Assembly: GCF_014651535.1 (NCBI RefSeq)
Contig: NZ_BMXB01000001.1
Coordinates: 681,470-745,469 of the forward strand
Direction: 5' to 3'
Source: Salinimicrobium marinum
GTDB lineage: Bacteria > Bacteroidota > Bacteroidia > Flavobacteriales > Flavobacteriaceae
DNA length: 64,000 nt
This document shows positions 53,058 to 62,016 of this stretch, piece by piece. A program made the translations under genes and the position numbers. Each line of letters opens with the position of its first letter. The stretch's first letter is position 1. Below the pieces are notes generated by a model. The model was given only the letters and a program-made list of their open reading frames with translations, was not told where the DNA came from and made no database searches.

Positions 53058-54401
53058 ATGTCAAACGACATTAGAATTAAACGAGGGCATACACTACGAT
53101 TAAAAGGGGAGGCTGAAAAAACTTTGATTGACGCCCCGCGATCAAGATCTTTCGCGATTAAGCCGCCAGATTTCCATTCAATTATTCCGAAAATGGTTCT
53201 AAAAGAAGGAGCTAAGGTGCAAGCCGGTGATGAGCTTTTCTTTTCCAAATATACCGGGGAAGTGAAATTTACTTCTCCTGTAAGCGGTACGCTTAGAGAG
53301 ATTAAGCGTGGGGAGAAAAGACGAATCATGGAAGTGATCATTGATGCAGATCCCCAGGATACCTACAGGGAATTTGGTGCAATGGACCCTCTTACTGCCG
53401 ATTCTGTTGATGTGAAAAACAGAATCCTGGAAAGTGGATGCTGGGCATTTGTGAATCAAAGACCATACGATATTGTAGCAGATCCTAAAGATTCCCCTAA
53501 AGCAATTTTTGTTTCTGCAATGAATACTGCTCCGCTATCTGCAGATATTGAATTTATCTTGCAGGACAGGCTGGAGGCATTTCAGGTGGGGCTTAATGCT
53601 TTGACCAAGTTAACCAGAGGTAAAGTTCATCTTTCTGTGGCGAAAAAAGGCGGTTCTTCCCTTAATGGTATGAAGAATGTTGAGCTTCATGAAGTATCAG
53701 GTCCGCACCCCGCCGCAAATGTGGGGGTTCAAATCCATCATGTTGATCCTATTAATATGGGTGAGCGTGTGTGGACAGTAGGACCGGAAGATGTTGCCAA
53801 CATTGGAGAACTTTTCCTAACCGGAAAGTTTAATGCTGTTCGTACTATTGCAGTTGCCGGAAGTTCTGCTGAAAACAGAAAGTATTTCCGTACGAAGATT
53901 GGTGCTAATGTTTCAGATTTAATAGGAACAGTGAGTGATAATGTAAGGATTATTTCTGGTGATGTTTTAACGGGAAAAAAACTTTCCAACGGACAATATG
54001 TAGGTTTCTTCCCGAATGTGGTAACATTAATTCCAGAAGGGAATAAGTACAGAATGTTGGGATGGTTGCCTTTTACATATAATGATATTCCTTCAAAATC
54101 TCGTACCAACCTATCCTGGATGTTTCCGAATAAAAGGTATGACGTTGACACGAACCTTCATGGCGAGGTAAGGGCTCTGGTTGTGACCGGGGAAATGGAG
54201 GCTGTTGTGCCAATGGATCTTTTCCCGATGCAGCTGATAAAAGCCTGTATGGCCGGTGATATAGAAAAGATGGAAAGCCTTGGTATCTATGAAGTGGCTC
54301 CTGAAGATTTTGCACTGGTTGATTATGTGAATACTTCAAAAATTGAAGCTCAGGAAATTATACGATTAGGATTGGATTTAATGATTACCGAAGTAGGATA
54401 A
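53058..54401 (+). CDS. nqrA: Na+-translocating NADH:quinone reductase subunit A
   Basis: Peripheral cytoplasmic-side subunit of the sodium-pumping Na+-NQR complex, 447 residues. Family sequence: IRIKRGHTLRLKGEAEKTL, KPPDFHSIIPKMVLKEGAKV (lipoyl-like hybrid fold), VNQRPYDIVADPKDSPKAIF, GPHPAANVGVQIHHVDPINM, and the C-terminal stretch LFPMQLIKACMAGDIEKMES. The start is ATG 53058 (MSNDIRIKRG); an upstream in-frame ATG at 52989 would place the promoter inside the gene. It heads the operon nqrABCDEF, followed by nqrB after 10 bases. Confidence 0.97.
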   Translation: MSNDIRIKRGHTLRLKGEAEKTLIDAPRSRSFAIKPPDFHSIIPKMVLKEGAKVQAGDELFFSKYTGEVKFTSPVSGTLREIKRGEKRRIMEVIIDADPQDTYREFGAMDPLTADSVDVKNRILESGCWAFVNQRPYDIVADPKDSPKAIFVSAMNTAPLSADIEFILQDRLEAFQVGLNALTKLTRGKVHLSVAKKGGSSLNGMKNVELHEVSGPHPAANVGVQIHHVDPINMGERVWTVGPEDVANIGELFLTGKFNAVRTIAVAGSSAENRKYFRTKIGANVSDLIGTVSDNVRIISGDVLTGKKLSNGQYVGFFPNVVTLIPEGNKYRMLGWLPFTYNDIPSKSRTNLSWMFPNKRYDVDTNLHGEVRALVVTGEMEAVVPMDLFPMQLIKACMAGDIEKMESLGIYEVAPEDFALVDYVNTSKIEAQEIIRLGLDLMITEVG

Positions 54402-54411
54402 ACAGTTCACT

Positions 54412-55599
54412 ATGGAATGGATAAGAACAAAATTAGATAAATTAAGAGAGCCTTTTAATCAAGGTAAAAAATACGAAAAGTTTGCGCCGGCAATAAATGC
54501 CTTTGATACGCTTCTTTTCACCCCTAATCACACTACCAGTAAGGGTGCGCATGTAAGGGATGCCGTAGATCTCAAAAGAGTGATGATCACGGTGGTGCTT
54601 GCATTGATCCCTGTGCTGTTGTTTTCTATGTGGAATATTGGTTACCAGTATCTTTCACAAATACAGGCGGAGGTTGGTTTTTGGGAAGCTTTTGGTCATG
54701 GGGCATTAAAGTTAATGCCTATGGTCGCAGTGTCTTATATAGTAGGTCTGAGCATAGAATTCGCTTTTGCTATTTACAGGGGGCATGAAATTAATGAGGG
54801 TTACCTGGTAACGGGATTGTTGATCCCCATGATTATGCCTATTGATATTCCTTTATGGATGGTGGCGGTTTCTGTTGTGTTTGCTGTTTTAATTGGTAAA
54901 GAAGCTTTTGGAGGAACCGGAATGAATATCCTTAATCCTGCATTAACAGCGAGAGCCTTTGCCTTTTTTGCATATCCTACATTCATGTCGGGTAATACGG
55001 TTTGGGTAAGTAACGCAGCCGAAGTAGATGGTGTTTCGGGAGAAACAATTCTTGGAACTCTTGCAGCCGGCGAACAGGTGCAATACAGTACTATGGATAT
55101 GTTCCTTGGAGTAATTCCGGGATCGGCTTCAGAAACTTCAGCAGCATTGATCCTTTTAGGAGCATTATTGCTGATATTCACAAAAGTTGGTAGCTGGAGA
55201 ATAATGCTGAGTTCTGTAATTGGAGCTTCGGTAATGGGATTGATCTTTAATGCACTGCCGTCAATGGGACTGGAAGGTAATGAATTGACTAACTTTCCTT
55301 GGTATGAACACTTATTAGTGGGAGGACTGGCTTTTGGTATTGTTTATATGGCTACAGATCCTGTTTCGGGTGCACAGACGACCAGAGGAAAATGGGTTTA
55401 CGGATTTTTGATAGGGTTTTTCTCTGTAATGATCCGCGTATTCAACCCTGCTTATCCGGAAGGGGTGATGCTGGCGATACTTTTAATGAATGTATTTGCA
55501 CCCACCATTGACCATTACGTGATACAGGGAAGTATCAAACGAAGGAATAAAAGAAAAAGTCCGGAAGGAATAAATCCACAAGTTAATACAGCAGTTTAA
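54412..55599 (+). CDS. nqrB: Na+-translocating NADH:quinone reductase subunit B
   Basis: Integral membrane subunit, 395 residues, with about ten helices (VMITVVLALIPVLLFSMWN, LKLMPMVAVSYIVGLSIEF and others). It carries covalent FMN, riboflavin and the Na+ path in characterised complexes. FGGTGMNILNPALTARAF and ATDPVSGAQTTRGKWVYGF are conserved blocks. The flavinylation motif is seen as DGVSGETILG with Thr212 as the probable FMN acceptor; the usual third residue Ala (SGAT) is Glu here, although NqrC keeps SGAT. ApbE, which attaches the FMN, is encoded downstream. Confidence 0.97.
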   Translation: MEWIRTKLDKLREPFNQGKKYEKFAPAINAFDTLLFTPNHTTSKGAHVRDAVDLKRVMITVVLALIPVLLFSMWNIGYQYLSQIQAEVGFWEAFGHGALKLMPMVAVSYIVGLSIEFAFAIYRGHEINEGYLVTGLLIPMIMPIDIPLWMVAVSVVFAVLIGKEAFGGTGMNILNPALTARAFAFFAYPTFMSGNTVWVSNAAEVDGVSGETILGTLAAGEQVQYSTMDMFLGVIPGSASETSAALILLGALLLIFTKVGSWRIMLSSVIGASVMGLIFNALPSMGLEGNELTNFPWYEHLLVGGLAFGIVYMATDPVSGAQTTRGKWVYGFLIGFFSVMIRVFNPAYPEGVMLAILLMNVFAPTIDHYVIQGSIKRRNKRKSPEGINPQVNTAV

Positions 55600-55601
55600 T
55601 T

Positions 55602-56342
55602 ATGGAAGAAAAATCAGTAAATAAAACGAACACCAATTCGTACACCTTTATCTTTGCGATAGTAATGGTGATCGTGGTGGGAAGTGTGCTGGCCTTTGCT
55701 GCCACTTCTTTGCAGCCAATGCAGTATGAGAATATGCGGATTGATAAAATGCAAAGTATTCTAATGACCGTTGGGGTGGTTGCCCAACCAGATGAAGCAC
55801 AGGAACTTTACGAGCAGTATATAACAGAAGAGATTGTACTGGATAGTGAAGGTAACGAAAGAGAAGGGGTAGATGCTTTTGATGTAGACCTTGCAAAAGA
55901 ACTCAAAAGATCTGCGACCGAACAGAATTTTCCGTTGTACAAAGCGAATGTTGATGGAGAAGCTTATTATATCATCCCACTTAGGGGAGCCGGATTATGG
56001 AATGCGATTTTTGGCTATATCTCTCTTCAGAATGATGTAAACACCATCAAAGGAGCTACTTTTGATCACCTTGGTGAAACACCGGGACTGGGTGCAGAAA
56101 TTACCCAGGAATGGTTTAGAGAGCGTTTTGCAGAAGAAAAGATCTTTGATGATACCGGAAATCTTGTAGGGGTTTCTGTTGTGAAAGGAAATTCAAGTGC
56201 GTCTAAGGATGATAATAAGGTGGATGCCATTTCAGGTGCAACCATTACTGGAGACGGAGTTTCAGATATGATCTCTGAAAGGCTTCAGCATTATTTACCT
56301 TATTTCGAAAGTGAAACGGACGTTAATGTTTCAAACAACTAA
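55602..56342 (+). CDS. nqrC: Na+-translocating NADH:quinone reductase subunit C
   Basis: 246 residues: one N-terminal membrane helix (about 14-36, [20 protein letters not shown]) and a periplasmic FMN-binding domain. The flavinylation site [15 protein letters not shown] is intact, with Thr214 as the phosphoester-linked FMN acceptor. [12 protein letters not shown] and [12 protein letters not shown]-like residues ([17 protein letters not shown]) are family motifs. The domain faces the periplasm, where the lipoprotein ApbE also acts. It follows nqrB by 2 bases, and nqrD starts 4 bases after its stop. Confidence 0.97.
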   Translation: MEEKSVNKTNTNSYTFIFAIVMVIVVGSVLAFAATSLQPMQYENMRIDKMQSILMTVGVVAQPDEAQELYEQYITEEIVLDSEGNEREGVDAFDVDLAKELKRSATEQNFPLYKANVDGEAYYIIPLRGAGLWNAIFGYISLQNDVNTIKGATFDHLGETPGLGAEITQEWFRERFAEEKIFDDTGNLVGVSVVKGNSSASKDDNKVDAISGATITGDGVSDMISERLQHYLPYFESETDVNVSNN

Positions 56343-56346
56343 AATT

Positions 56347-57114
56347 ATGGCACAGGAAATAAACAATAAGCCTGAGCAAAATGCTGAGGTTACAAATGAA
56401 GAAAAGGAAGCTAAAAGAAAAGCAATGGTACTCTTCCTTTCAGATTCTGAAGAGAGAGAGAGCTTATTTTCTAAAAGGAACAAAAAACTACTAAGCGATC
56501 CTTTAGATGATGATAACCCAATTACCGTTCAAGTTCTTGGTATCTGTTCTGCCCTGGCAATTACTGTTCAAATGGAGCCGGCCATCGTTATGGCGATTGC
56601 TGTAACCGCTGTAATGGCTTTTAGTAACGTAATTATTTCAGCTCTAAGGAACATGATTCCAAGTAGGATTCGTATTATCGTCCAATTGGTTGTGGTAGCA
56701 TCATTGGTGGCTTTGGTTGATCAAATCTTGAGGGCTTATGCTTACGATGTCAGTAGGCAGCTTTCAGTTTTTATCGGGTTGATTATTACCAACTGTATTG
56801 TAATGGGACGTTTGGAAGCATTTGCACTTGGAAATGGATTATGGAGGTCTTTCCTTGACGGTATTGGAAACGCAGCAGGTTATGGTCTTATTCTTATTAT
56901 AGTGGCTTTCTTTAGAGAACTGCTGGGCTCCGGTAAATTATTTGGATATGAGATACTTGGGCACAAAGGTGTGACCATGGCAGAATCTACAGGATTATAT
57001 GCTCTTGGTTATGAAAACAATGGTTTGATGTTGCTTTCTCCTATGGCTTTGATAGTGGTAGGACTGCTAATCTGGGTACAAAGAGCCAGAAACAGAAAAC
57101 TCATCGAGAACTAA
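56347..57114 (+). CDS. nqrD: Na+-translocating NADH:quinone reductase subunit D
   Basis: Six-helix membrane subunit that, with NqrE, holds an Fe-S centre in the membrane; 255 residues against about 210 in Vibrio. The conserved body starts at about residue 49 ([20 protein letters not shown]). [20 protein letters not shown] closes it. The membrane Cys in GICSAL and [13 protein letters not shown] are present. The first 45 residues ([20 protein letters not shown] onward) are a hydrophilic, Lys/Glu-rich extension. The ATG at 56347 fits operon spacing; starting at the internal Met near residue 27 would shorten the extension. An in-frame ATG at 56311 overlaps nqrC and is not needed. Confidence 0.96.
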   Translation: MAQEINNKPEQNAEVTNEEKEAKRKAMVLFLSDSEERESLFSKRNKKLLSDPLDDDNPITVQVLGICSALAITVQMEPAIVMAIAVTAVMAFSNVIISALRNMIPSRIRIIVQLVVVASLVALVDQILRAYAYDVSRQLSVFIGLIITNCIVMGRLEAFALGNGLWRSFLDGIGNAAGYGLILIIVAFFRELLGSGKLFGYEILGHKGVTMAESTGLYALGYENNGLMLLSPMALIVVGLLIWVQRARNRKLIEN

Positions 57115-57138
57115 TCGGGGACAGTTAAAAAACAGACT

Positions 57139-57753
57139 ATGGATTATATAAATTTATTTGTTCGAAGTATTTTCATCGAAAATATGATTTTCGCTTACTT
57201 CCTGGGGATGTGTTCCTATCTGGCAGTTTCGAAAACAGTAAAAACAGCAGTAGGACTTGGAGCGGCGGTAATTTTTGTACTTACAATTACGGTTCCTATC
57301 AACTTCCTGCTTGATAATTACCTGTTACGTCCCGGGGCCTTATCCTGGCTTGGAGCAGAATACGCATCAATTGACCTTAGTTTCTTAAGTTTCATCATGT
57401 TTATTGCAGTTATCGCAGCGATGGTGCAGTTAGTAGAAATGATTGTTGAGAAATTTGCACCCGCATTATATGGTGCTCTTGGGATCTTCCTTCCACTTAT
57501 TGCAGTAAACTGTGCGATTCTTGGAGGTGCATTATTTATGCAGCAAAAAGATTTCCCCGGAATCGATTATGCGATCACTTACGGACTTGGAAGTGGTATT
57601 GGATGGTTCCTTGCAATTCTTGGAATTGCGGCCATTCGTGAGAAAATCACCTACTCAAACGTGCCTGCACCTTTGAAAGGACTGGGAATAACCTTTATCA
57701 TTACAGGATTGATGGCTTTAGGGTTTATGAGTTTTATGGGAATCAAATTATAG
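57139..57753 (+). CDS. nqrE: Na+-translocating NADH:quinone reductase subunit E
   Basis: 204-residue membrane subunit, paralogous to NqrD and inserted in opposite topology. Family motifs: [34 protein letters not shown] (conserved Cys of the NqrD/E Fe-S site), [20 protein letters not shown], and [20 protein letters not shown] (second Cys). Length and start are standard. It is 24 bases after nqrD and 9 bases before nqrF. Confidence 0.97.
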   Translation: MDYINLFVRSIFIENMIFAYFLGMCSYLAVSKTVKTAVGLGAAVIFVLTITVPINFLLDNYLLRPGALSWLGAEYASIDLSFLSFIMFIAVIAAMVQLVEMIVEKFAPALYGALGIFLPLIAVNCAILGGALFMQQKDFPGIDYAITYGLGSGIGWFLAILGIAAIREKITYSNVPAPLKGLGITFIITGLMALGFMSFMGIKL

Positions 57754-57762
57754 AAAAGAGTT

Positions 57763-59052
57763 ATGACAGTTATTATAGCAAGTGTAATTGTATTTTTAGT
57801 ATTGATCTTAATACTGGTAAGTGTACTGTTGGGAGCCAAAGCAAAACTGATTCCTTCAGGTCCTGTAAAGATCAATGTTAATGGAGAGAAAGATTTGGAA
57901 GTTGGTTCCGGTGGAACACTTCTTTCAACCCTGGGGCAGGAAAAATTATTCCTTCCATCTGCCTGTGGTGGTGGTGGTACCTGTGTACAATGTAAATGTA
58001 TAGTTTCTGAAGGTGGAGGTAGTATACTTCCAACAGAAGAGCCTCATTTTACCAGAAAAGAGATCGCCCAGGGGTGGCGTCTTGGTTGCCAGGTTAAAGT
58101 GAAACAGGACATGAAGATCCAAATTCCTGAAGAAGTCTTCGGAATTAAGAAGTGGCAGGCAACAGTAGTTAGTAACTACAACGTGGCTTCGTTTATCAAG
58201 GAATTTGTAGTAGAAATTCCTGAAGATATGGACTATAAGGCCGGTGGTTATATCCAGATCGAGATACCTAAATGTGAAGTGAAGTTTGAAGATATGGACA
58301 TCACAGCACACCCTGAGGAACATCCTGGAGATCCTAAGAAATTCCACGAAGAGTGGGACAAGTTTGGTCTTTGGCCACTTGTGATGCGTAATGTTGAAAC
58401 AGTTGAGCGTGCTTACTCTATGGCTTCTTACCCAGCCGAAGGAAGAAGGATTATGCTAAACGTTCGTGTTGCTACTCCGCCATGGGACCGTGATAAAAAC
58501 GCATGGTCAGATGTAAATCCTGGTATTGCTTCTTCTTTTATTTTTAATCAGAAGAAAGGGGATAAAGTAACCATTTCAGGACCTTACGGTGAATTCTTTA
58601 TTAACCACAGTGAGGCAGAAATGCTTTACGTAGGTGGTGGTGCCGGGATGGCTCCAATGCGTTCTCACCTGTACCATTTGTTCAGAACCCTTAAAACCGG
58701 AAGAAAAGTTACTTATTGGTATGGTGGTCGTTCCAAGCGTGAATTGTTCTATACAGAGCATTTCCGTGCACTGGAAAAAGATTTCCCGAACTTTAAATTT
58801 TACATCGCTCTTTCTGAACCTCTGGAAGAAGACAACTGGAAAGTTAAAGACGGAATTCATGGTGAAGGAGATGGATTCGTAGGATTCATTCACCAGGTGG
58901 TAATTGATAATTACCTGAACCATCACGATGAGCCTGAAGATATTGAATTCTATTTCTGTGGGCCGCCGTTGATGAACAAGGCAGTAGAGAAGATGACAGA
59001 TGATTTTGGTGTACCTGCTGAAAATGTAAGATTTGATGACTTCGGAGGATAG
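57763..59052 (+). CDS. nqrF: Na+-translocating NADH:quinone reductase subunit F
   Basis: NADH-oxidising entry subunit, 429 residues. One N-terminal membrane helix (about 3-24), then a 2Fe-2S ferredoxin domain with Cys68, Cys74, Cys77 and Cys109 ([24 protein letters not shown]), the same spacing as in Vibrio. The FAD-binding motif is RAYSMASYP (216-224), the NADH-binding loop [11 protein letters not shown] (291-301), and the C-terminal motif [14 protein letters not shown]. The C-terminus is VRFDDFGG. It is about 20 residues longer than the Vibrio protein, mainly around residues 175-205 ([20 protein letters not shown]). It ends the nqr operon before a terminator. Confidence 0.97.
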   Translation: MTVIIASVIVFLVLILILVSVLLGAKAKLIPSGPVKINVNGEKDLEVGSGGTLLSTLGQEKLFLPSACGGGGTCVQCKCIVSEGGGSILPTEEPHFTRKEIAQGWRLGCQVKVKQDMKIQIPEEVFGIKKWQATVVSNYNVASFIKEFVVEIPEDMDYKAGGYIQIEIPKCEVKFEDMDITAHPEEHPGDPKKFHEEWDKFGLWPLVMRNVETVERAYSMASYPAEGRRIMLNVRVATPPWDRDKNAWSDVNPGIASSFIFNQKKGDKVTISGPYGEFFINHSEAEMLYVGGGAGMAPMRSHLYHLFRTLKTGRKVTYWYGGRSKRELFYTEHFRALEKDFPNFKFYIALSEPLEEDNWKVKDGIHGEGDGFVGFIHQVVIDNYLNHHDEPEDIEFYFCGPPLMNKAVEKMTDDFGVPAENVRFDDFGG

Positions 59053-59081
59053 TTAAAAATCTTTTTGAATTATATACAAAG

Positions 59082-59111
59082 CAGCTATCGTTCATTCGGT
59101 AGCTGTTTTTT
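59082..59111 (+). terminator. Intrinsic terminator of the nqr operon
   Basis: 9-bp stem (cagctatcg / cggtagctg, one G-U pair) followed directly by six T, 30 bases after the nqrF stop. The two genes after it therefore probably use their own promoter. Confidence 0.75.
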
Positions 59112-59302
59112 ATTGGTGTTTTCCGGAATCACCTTCATGGGAAGAGTTTTTTAAAAGCGTTTCTGGCAATCTCTTTTCTTTCTACCTGCCTTATCTATTT
59201 ATTTCAATCTCTATACTTTCTTTTTATAGTTTCAGTCTTAAGAAGGGTGTCTGGTTATATATTTAATAGGTCTGCTTTTCTTTTAAAAATTCCTAATAGT
59301 TG

Positions 59303-59310
59303 TATTTTTG
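59303..59310 (+). promoter_or_regulatory. Predicted -7 element of the 119-residue gene and apbE
   Basis: TATTTTTG ending 7 bases before the ATG at 59318. Transcription would begin at or within a base or two of the start codon. No -33 TTG at standard spacing. Confidence 0.4.
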
Positions 59311-59317
59311 TTGACAT

Positions 59318-59677
59318 ATGAAAAAGGAACTTTCAAAACAGGAACTTCATAACCTCGCAATGAATATTGTGGGCAAGGATCTGGAAGATCAGGGGTTCGA
59401 ATTTTTAGGTGTGAATAGTAAGCTTAAAAGCGATCCTCAGTTCGTGGCCTTGAAAAACAAAAAACTACACTTTGTAGTAGTGAGGGCGATCGAATATCCG
59501 CAGGATCCAAAAGAGATCGATTACATCTTTATGGAATCCATTAAAGAGCACGCGCTAAAATTTGAAGCAATTACCTTCTTTGCGGGTGTGGGAATCGCCC
59601 ATGCCGATAATTATGAATTACCGGTAAATGATACGGAAAATTACGTGGTAAACTACGACGGACTTCAGGAAATATAA
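59318..59677 (+). CDS. Uncharacterised protein of the nqr-apbE module, 119 residues
   Basis: Small soluble protein with no signal peptide, membrane segment or Cys. It starts MKKELSKQELHNLAMNIVGK. A mixed alpha/beta core follows (QFVALKNKKLHFVVVRAIEY; HALKFEAITFFAGVGIAHAD) with a Tyr-rich end. I recall similar proteins in Bacteroidota, sometimes labelled as NQR subunit F only because of their position; this one has none of the NqrF motifs. Its function is unknown. It is 3 bases upstream of apbE, hence co-transcribed with it, and follows the nqr operon after a terminator. A helper role in flavinylation or Na+-NQR assembly is a guess from context. Confidence 0.85.
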   Translation: MKKELSKQELHNLAMNIVGKDLEDQGFEFLGVNSKLKSDPQFVALKNKKLHFVVVRAIEYPQDPKEIDYIFMESIKEHALKFEAITFFAGVGIAHADNYELPVNDTENYVVNYDGLQEI

Positions 59678-59680
59678 ATA

Positions 59681-60688
59681 ATGAAAAAACTACTTTTTTG
59701 CTTGGCAATTATTTTCTTCACAGGATGCCAGGAATCTGCCTATGAGGAAAAAGCAGTTTCCGGCAAAGCGCTGGGAACTACCTATACAATTAAATATTTT
59801 TCAGAAAGAGACCTAGGGATGGAGAGAGCTCTTGATTCTATCTTTAAAGTGGTGAATAAATCTATGAGTACTTATCAGCCAGATTCCGATATTTCACGTT
59901 TGAACCGCGGAGATTCACTGGTGATTGTCGATACTTTGTTTCAAAATGTTTTTTCTCTTTCTCAACAAATTTACAGCGAGAGTGGAGGTTATTTCGATCC
60001 TACTGTAGGTGACCTTGTAAACATGTATGGCTTTGGACCTGAGAAAAGTTTAAAGATCATAGATAGTACTACAATTGATTCCCTGATGGTTTTTGTGGGG
60101 CTCGATAAGATAAAGATCTCTCCGGAAGGGCAGGTGAAAAAAGATTTTCCTGAAGTTTATCTTGATTTCAATGCAATCGCAAAGGGATATGCTATTGATT
60201 TGATAGGCCTTTACCTGGAACAGCAGGGAGCAAAACATTTTCTGGTGGAGCTGGGAGGCGAATTGTTGGCTAAAGGCAGAAATGTTAAGAAAAATACTGC
60301 TTGGGTTGTGGGAATTGATGATCCCAATCAGGAGGAAGATCAGCGAACCCTTATAGCGGGTGTTCAACTAAAGGACAGAGCAATGGCGAGTTCAGGGAAT
60401 TACAGGAAATTCCGGACAGATCCGGAAACGGGTACGACCTATGTACATACCATTAATCCGTTGACAGGATATCCCGAAAAAAGCAATTTGCTTAGTGCTT
60501 CTGTGCTGGCAGAAAATTGTGCTTTGGCAGATGGTTATGCCACAGCTTTTATGGCGCTTGGAGTAGAGAAAACATTAAAGACCCTGAAGGATCTTAAGAA
60601 AGTAGATGTTTATTTGATATATACCGAAGCCAGTAAAGTAAAAACCTATGCTTCTGAAGGTTTTCAGGCAGTTTTGGTTGAGTTGTAA
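59681..60688 (+). CDS. apbE: FAD:protein FMN transferase ApbE (lipoprotein)
   Basis: Transfers FMN from FAD to Thr of target proteins by a phosphoester bond; NqrB and NqrC, encoded just upstream, are the classic targets. 335 residues. A lipoprotein signal (LLFCLAIIFFTGC, lipid-bearing Cys16) places it on the periplasmic side, where NqrC exposes its SGAT site. Motifs: GKALGTTYTIKYF, DFNAIAKGYAIDLIG, HFLVELGGELLAKGRN, RAMASSGNYRKF, HTINPLTGYPEKSNLLSASV (conserved His) and CALADGYATAFMALG (metal-ligand region, with Asp kept). It is 3 bases after the 119-residue gene, and its stop directly abuts the stop of the convergent methyltransferase gene. Confidence 0.95.
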   Translation: MKKLLFCLAIIFFTGCQESAYEEKAVSGKALGTTYTIKYFSERDLGMERALDSIFKVVNKSMSTYQPDSDISRLNRGDSLVIVDTLFQNVFSLSQQIYSESGGYFDPTVGDLVNMYGFGPEKSLKIIDSTTIDSLMVFVGLDKIKISPEGQVKKDFPEVYLDFNAIAKGYAIDLIGLYLEQQGAKHFLVELGGELLAKGRNVKKNTAWVVGIDDPNQEEDQRTLIAGVQLKDRAMASSGNYRKFRTDPETGTTYVHTINPLTGYPEKSNLLSASVLAENCALADGYATAFMALGVEKTLKTLKDLKKVDVYLIYTEASKVKTYASEGFQAVLVEL

Positions 60689-61456
60689 TTATTTCCGGCA
60701 TACCGGAATAATTTCTCCTTTTGCCAATCTGTATTTTTCAATCTCTTCCGTAGAAAGTTTAGAGGTATAATCCACTTCTTCCACCGTAAAGCCTGTGCTT
60801 CTCAGAATGTCGAAGAAATCTCTGCCATAAACCCGTACGTGATCATATTGTCCGAAAATCTTTGCGCGCTCCCGGGGATCTGTAATGGAGTCATCTTCAA
60901 AAGTGGTTTCCCTGCTCAAATTCTGCGGAATCTGAAGGACTGCAGTGCCACCTGGTTTTAAGATCCTGTAGAGTTCCTGCATCGCCTTCCGGTCATTTGG
61001 AATATGTTCCAGTACATGATTGCACAGAATAAAATCATAAGTATTGTCCTGGAAAGGAAGATCACAAATATCAGCTTTTACATCTGCCAGGGGAGAGTTA
61101 AGATCTGTGGTAGTATAATCTAAGTTTGGTAATTCCCGGAAACGTTTGTAAAAGGCTTGTTCCGGTGCGAAATGCAGCACCTTAAGCTCATCTCTGAAAA
61201 ATGAAGTTTCGTTCTTTAAATAGAGCCATAAAAGCCTGTGGCGTTCAAGAGATAGAGTAGAAGGGGAGAGTACATTTTCCCGCTGCTGCTCATATCCATA
61301 GGGAAGAAATTTCGAGAAGCTTTTGCCGTCAATTGGATCTGTTACCTTGTTTCCCTTAAGCGACAAAACCAGGACAGGCCTGGCGACGTAACTGAGTTTA
61401 ATAAGTAAAGGTCTGGGAATGAAATTGAGAACTAATTTAAAGACTTTCCTGATCAT
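60689..61456 (-). CDS. Class I SAM-dependent methyltransferase
   Basis: 255 residues. The methyltransferase-11-like core is at about 85-190. The usual Gly-rich motif I is replaced by VLHFAPEQAFYKRF, a variant seen in some methyltransferases linked to surface-polymer genes. Later motifs are clear: YTTTDLNSPLADVKADICDL (acidic loop), DFILCNHVLEHIPNDRKAMQ and LYRILKPGGTAVLQIPQ. The N-terminus is basic and hydrophobic (FKLVLNFIPRPLLIKLSYVA). The substrate is unknown. The ATG overlaps the HNH gene stop by 4 bases (ATGA), so translation is coupled. It is the last gene of the minus-strand run. Confidence 0.88.
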   Translation of the reverse strand: MIRKVFKLVLNFIPRPLLIKLSYVARPVLVLSLKGNKVTDPIDGKSFSKFLPYGYEQQRENVLSPSTLSLERHRLLWLYLKNETSFFRDELKVLHFAPEQAFYKRFRELPNLDYTTTDLNSPLADVKADICDLPFQDNTYDFILCNHVLEHIPNDRKAMQELYRILKPGGTAVLQIPQNLSRETTFEDDSITDPRERAKIFGQYDHVRVYGRDFFDILRSTGFTVEEVDYTSKLSTEEIEKYRLAKGEIIPVCRK

Positions 61457-62016
61457 ACTTTTATCTCGCCCCAGTTTTCCCCCGATTTAATTCTGTAAAG
61501 TTGCATTTCAGAAACCCCAAATTGTTTGGCCAATACTCTAATCCGGGTTTTTCGATTGGGATCAAGCAGCTTCTTTTTTAAAATGGTGGCCTGGGCATAG
61601 GTAAGCTTCGAATAACATTTTATGGTCCCAATCTTACGCTTTATTTTATTTTCCTTCACCTGTGGATTTCCCTGCTGGTGTGCCGTCCATTCTTCTTTGG
61701 TGACCCAGGCAAGGTTGTTTGCCCGGTTATCTGTCTTTAAATAATTTTTATGGATGACGAATTTATCTCCTTCTTTCTTTTTCAGAAATAATTCGGCTAC
61801 TACCCTATGAATGTAACATGCCTGTTTTTTGCCTGTTTGAAGATTGGCAACAAAGGTGAGAAAACCCTGAGATTTTCCTCCTCCTATAAGCTCTCCCTTA
61901 GGATTCTTGACAAAACTAATAACCCTTCCATAATTCGAGATCGAATACCGAAAACGCTCTTGCCAGGTTTCTTTATGGTAAGGCTTCCATACTTCCTGTC
62001 GAAATTTTTTAATCAT
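61453..62016 (-). CDS. NUMOD4/HNH endonuclease-like protein
   Basis: 187 residues. An N-terminal NUMOD4-like motif (EVWKPYHKETWQERFRYSIS; NYGRVISF) precedes an HNH-like core: YIHRVVAELFLKKKEG, FVIHKNYLKTDNRANNLAWV. The C-terminus has a helix-turn-helix-like end (LAKQFGVSEMQLYRIKSGEN) that may bind DNA. This architecture is that of homing-type nucleases of phages and introns, but here there is no intron or intein; it is a stable-looking member of the map gene run. Catalytic competence is uncertain. The start is ATG 62016, overlapping the map stop by 8 bases; a longer frame from 62121 lies wholly within map. Confidence 0.82.
   Translation of the reverse strand: MIKKFRQEVWKPYHKETWQERFRYSISNYGRVISFVKNPKGELIGGGKSQGFLTFVANLQTGKKQACYIHRVVAELFLKKKEGDKFVIHKNYLKTDNRANNLAWVTKEEWTAHQQGNPQVKENKIKRKIGTIKCYSKLTYAQATILKKKLLDPNRKTRIRVLAKQFGVSEMQLYRIKSGENWGEIKV

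Noticed and set aside
58634-58882. Plus-strand frame overlapping nqrF in another register
   Set aside because: nqrF has full domain support across the same bases; this is a shadow frame.
61453-62016. HNH-like gene as evidence of an intron, intein or prophage
   Set aside because: map is uninterrupted, the flanks are ordinary chromosomal genes, and no intron core or phage gene is present.
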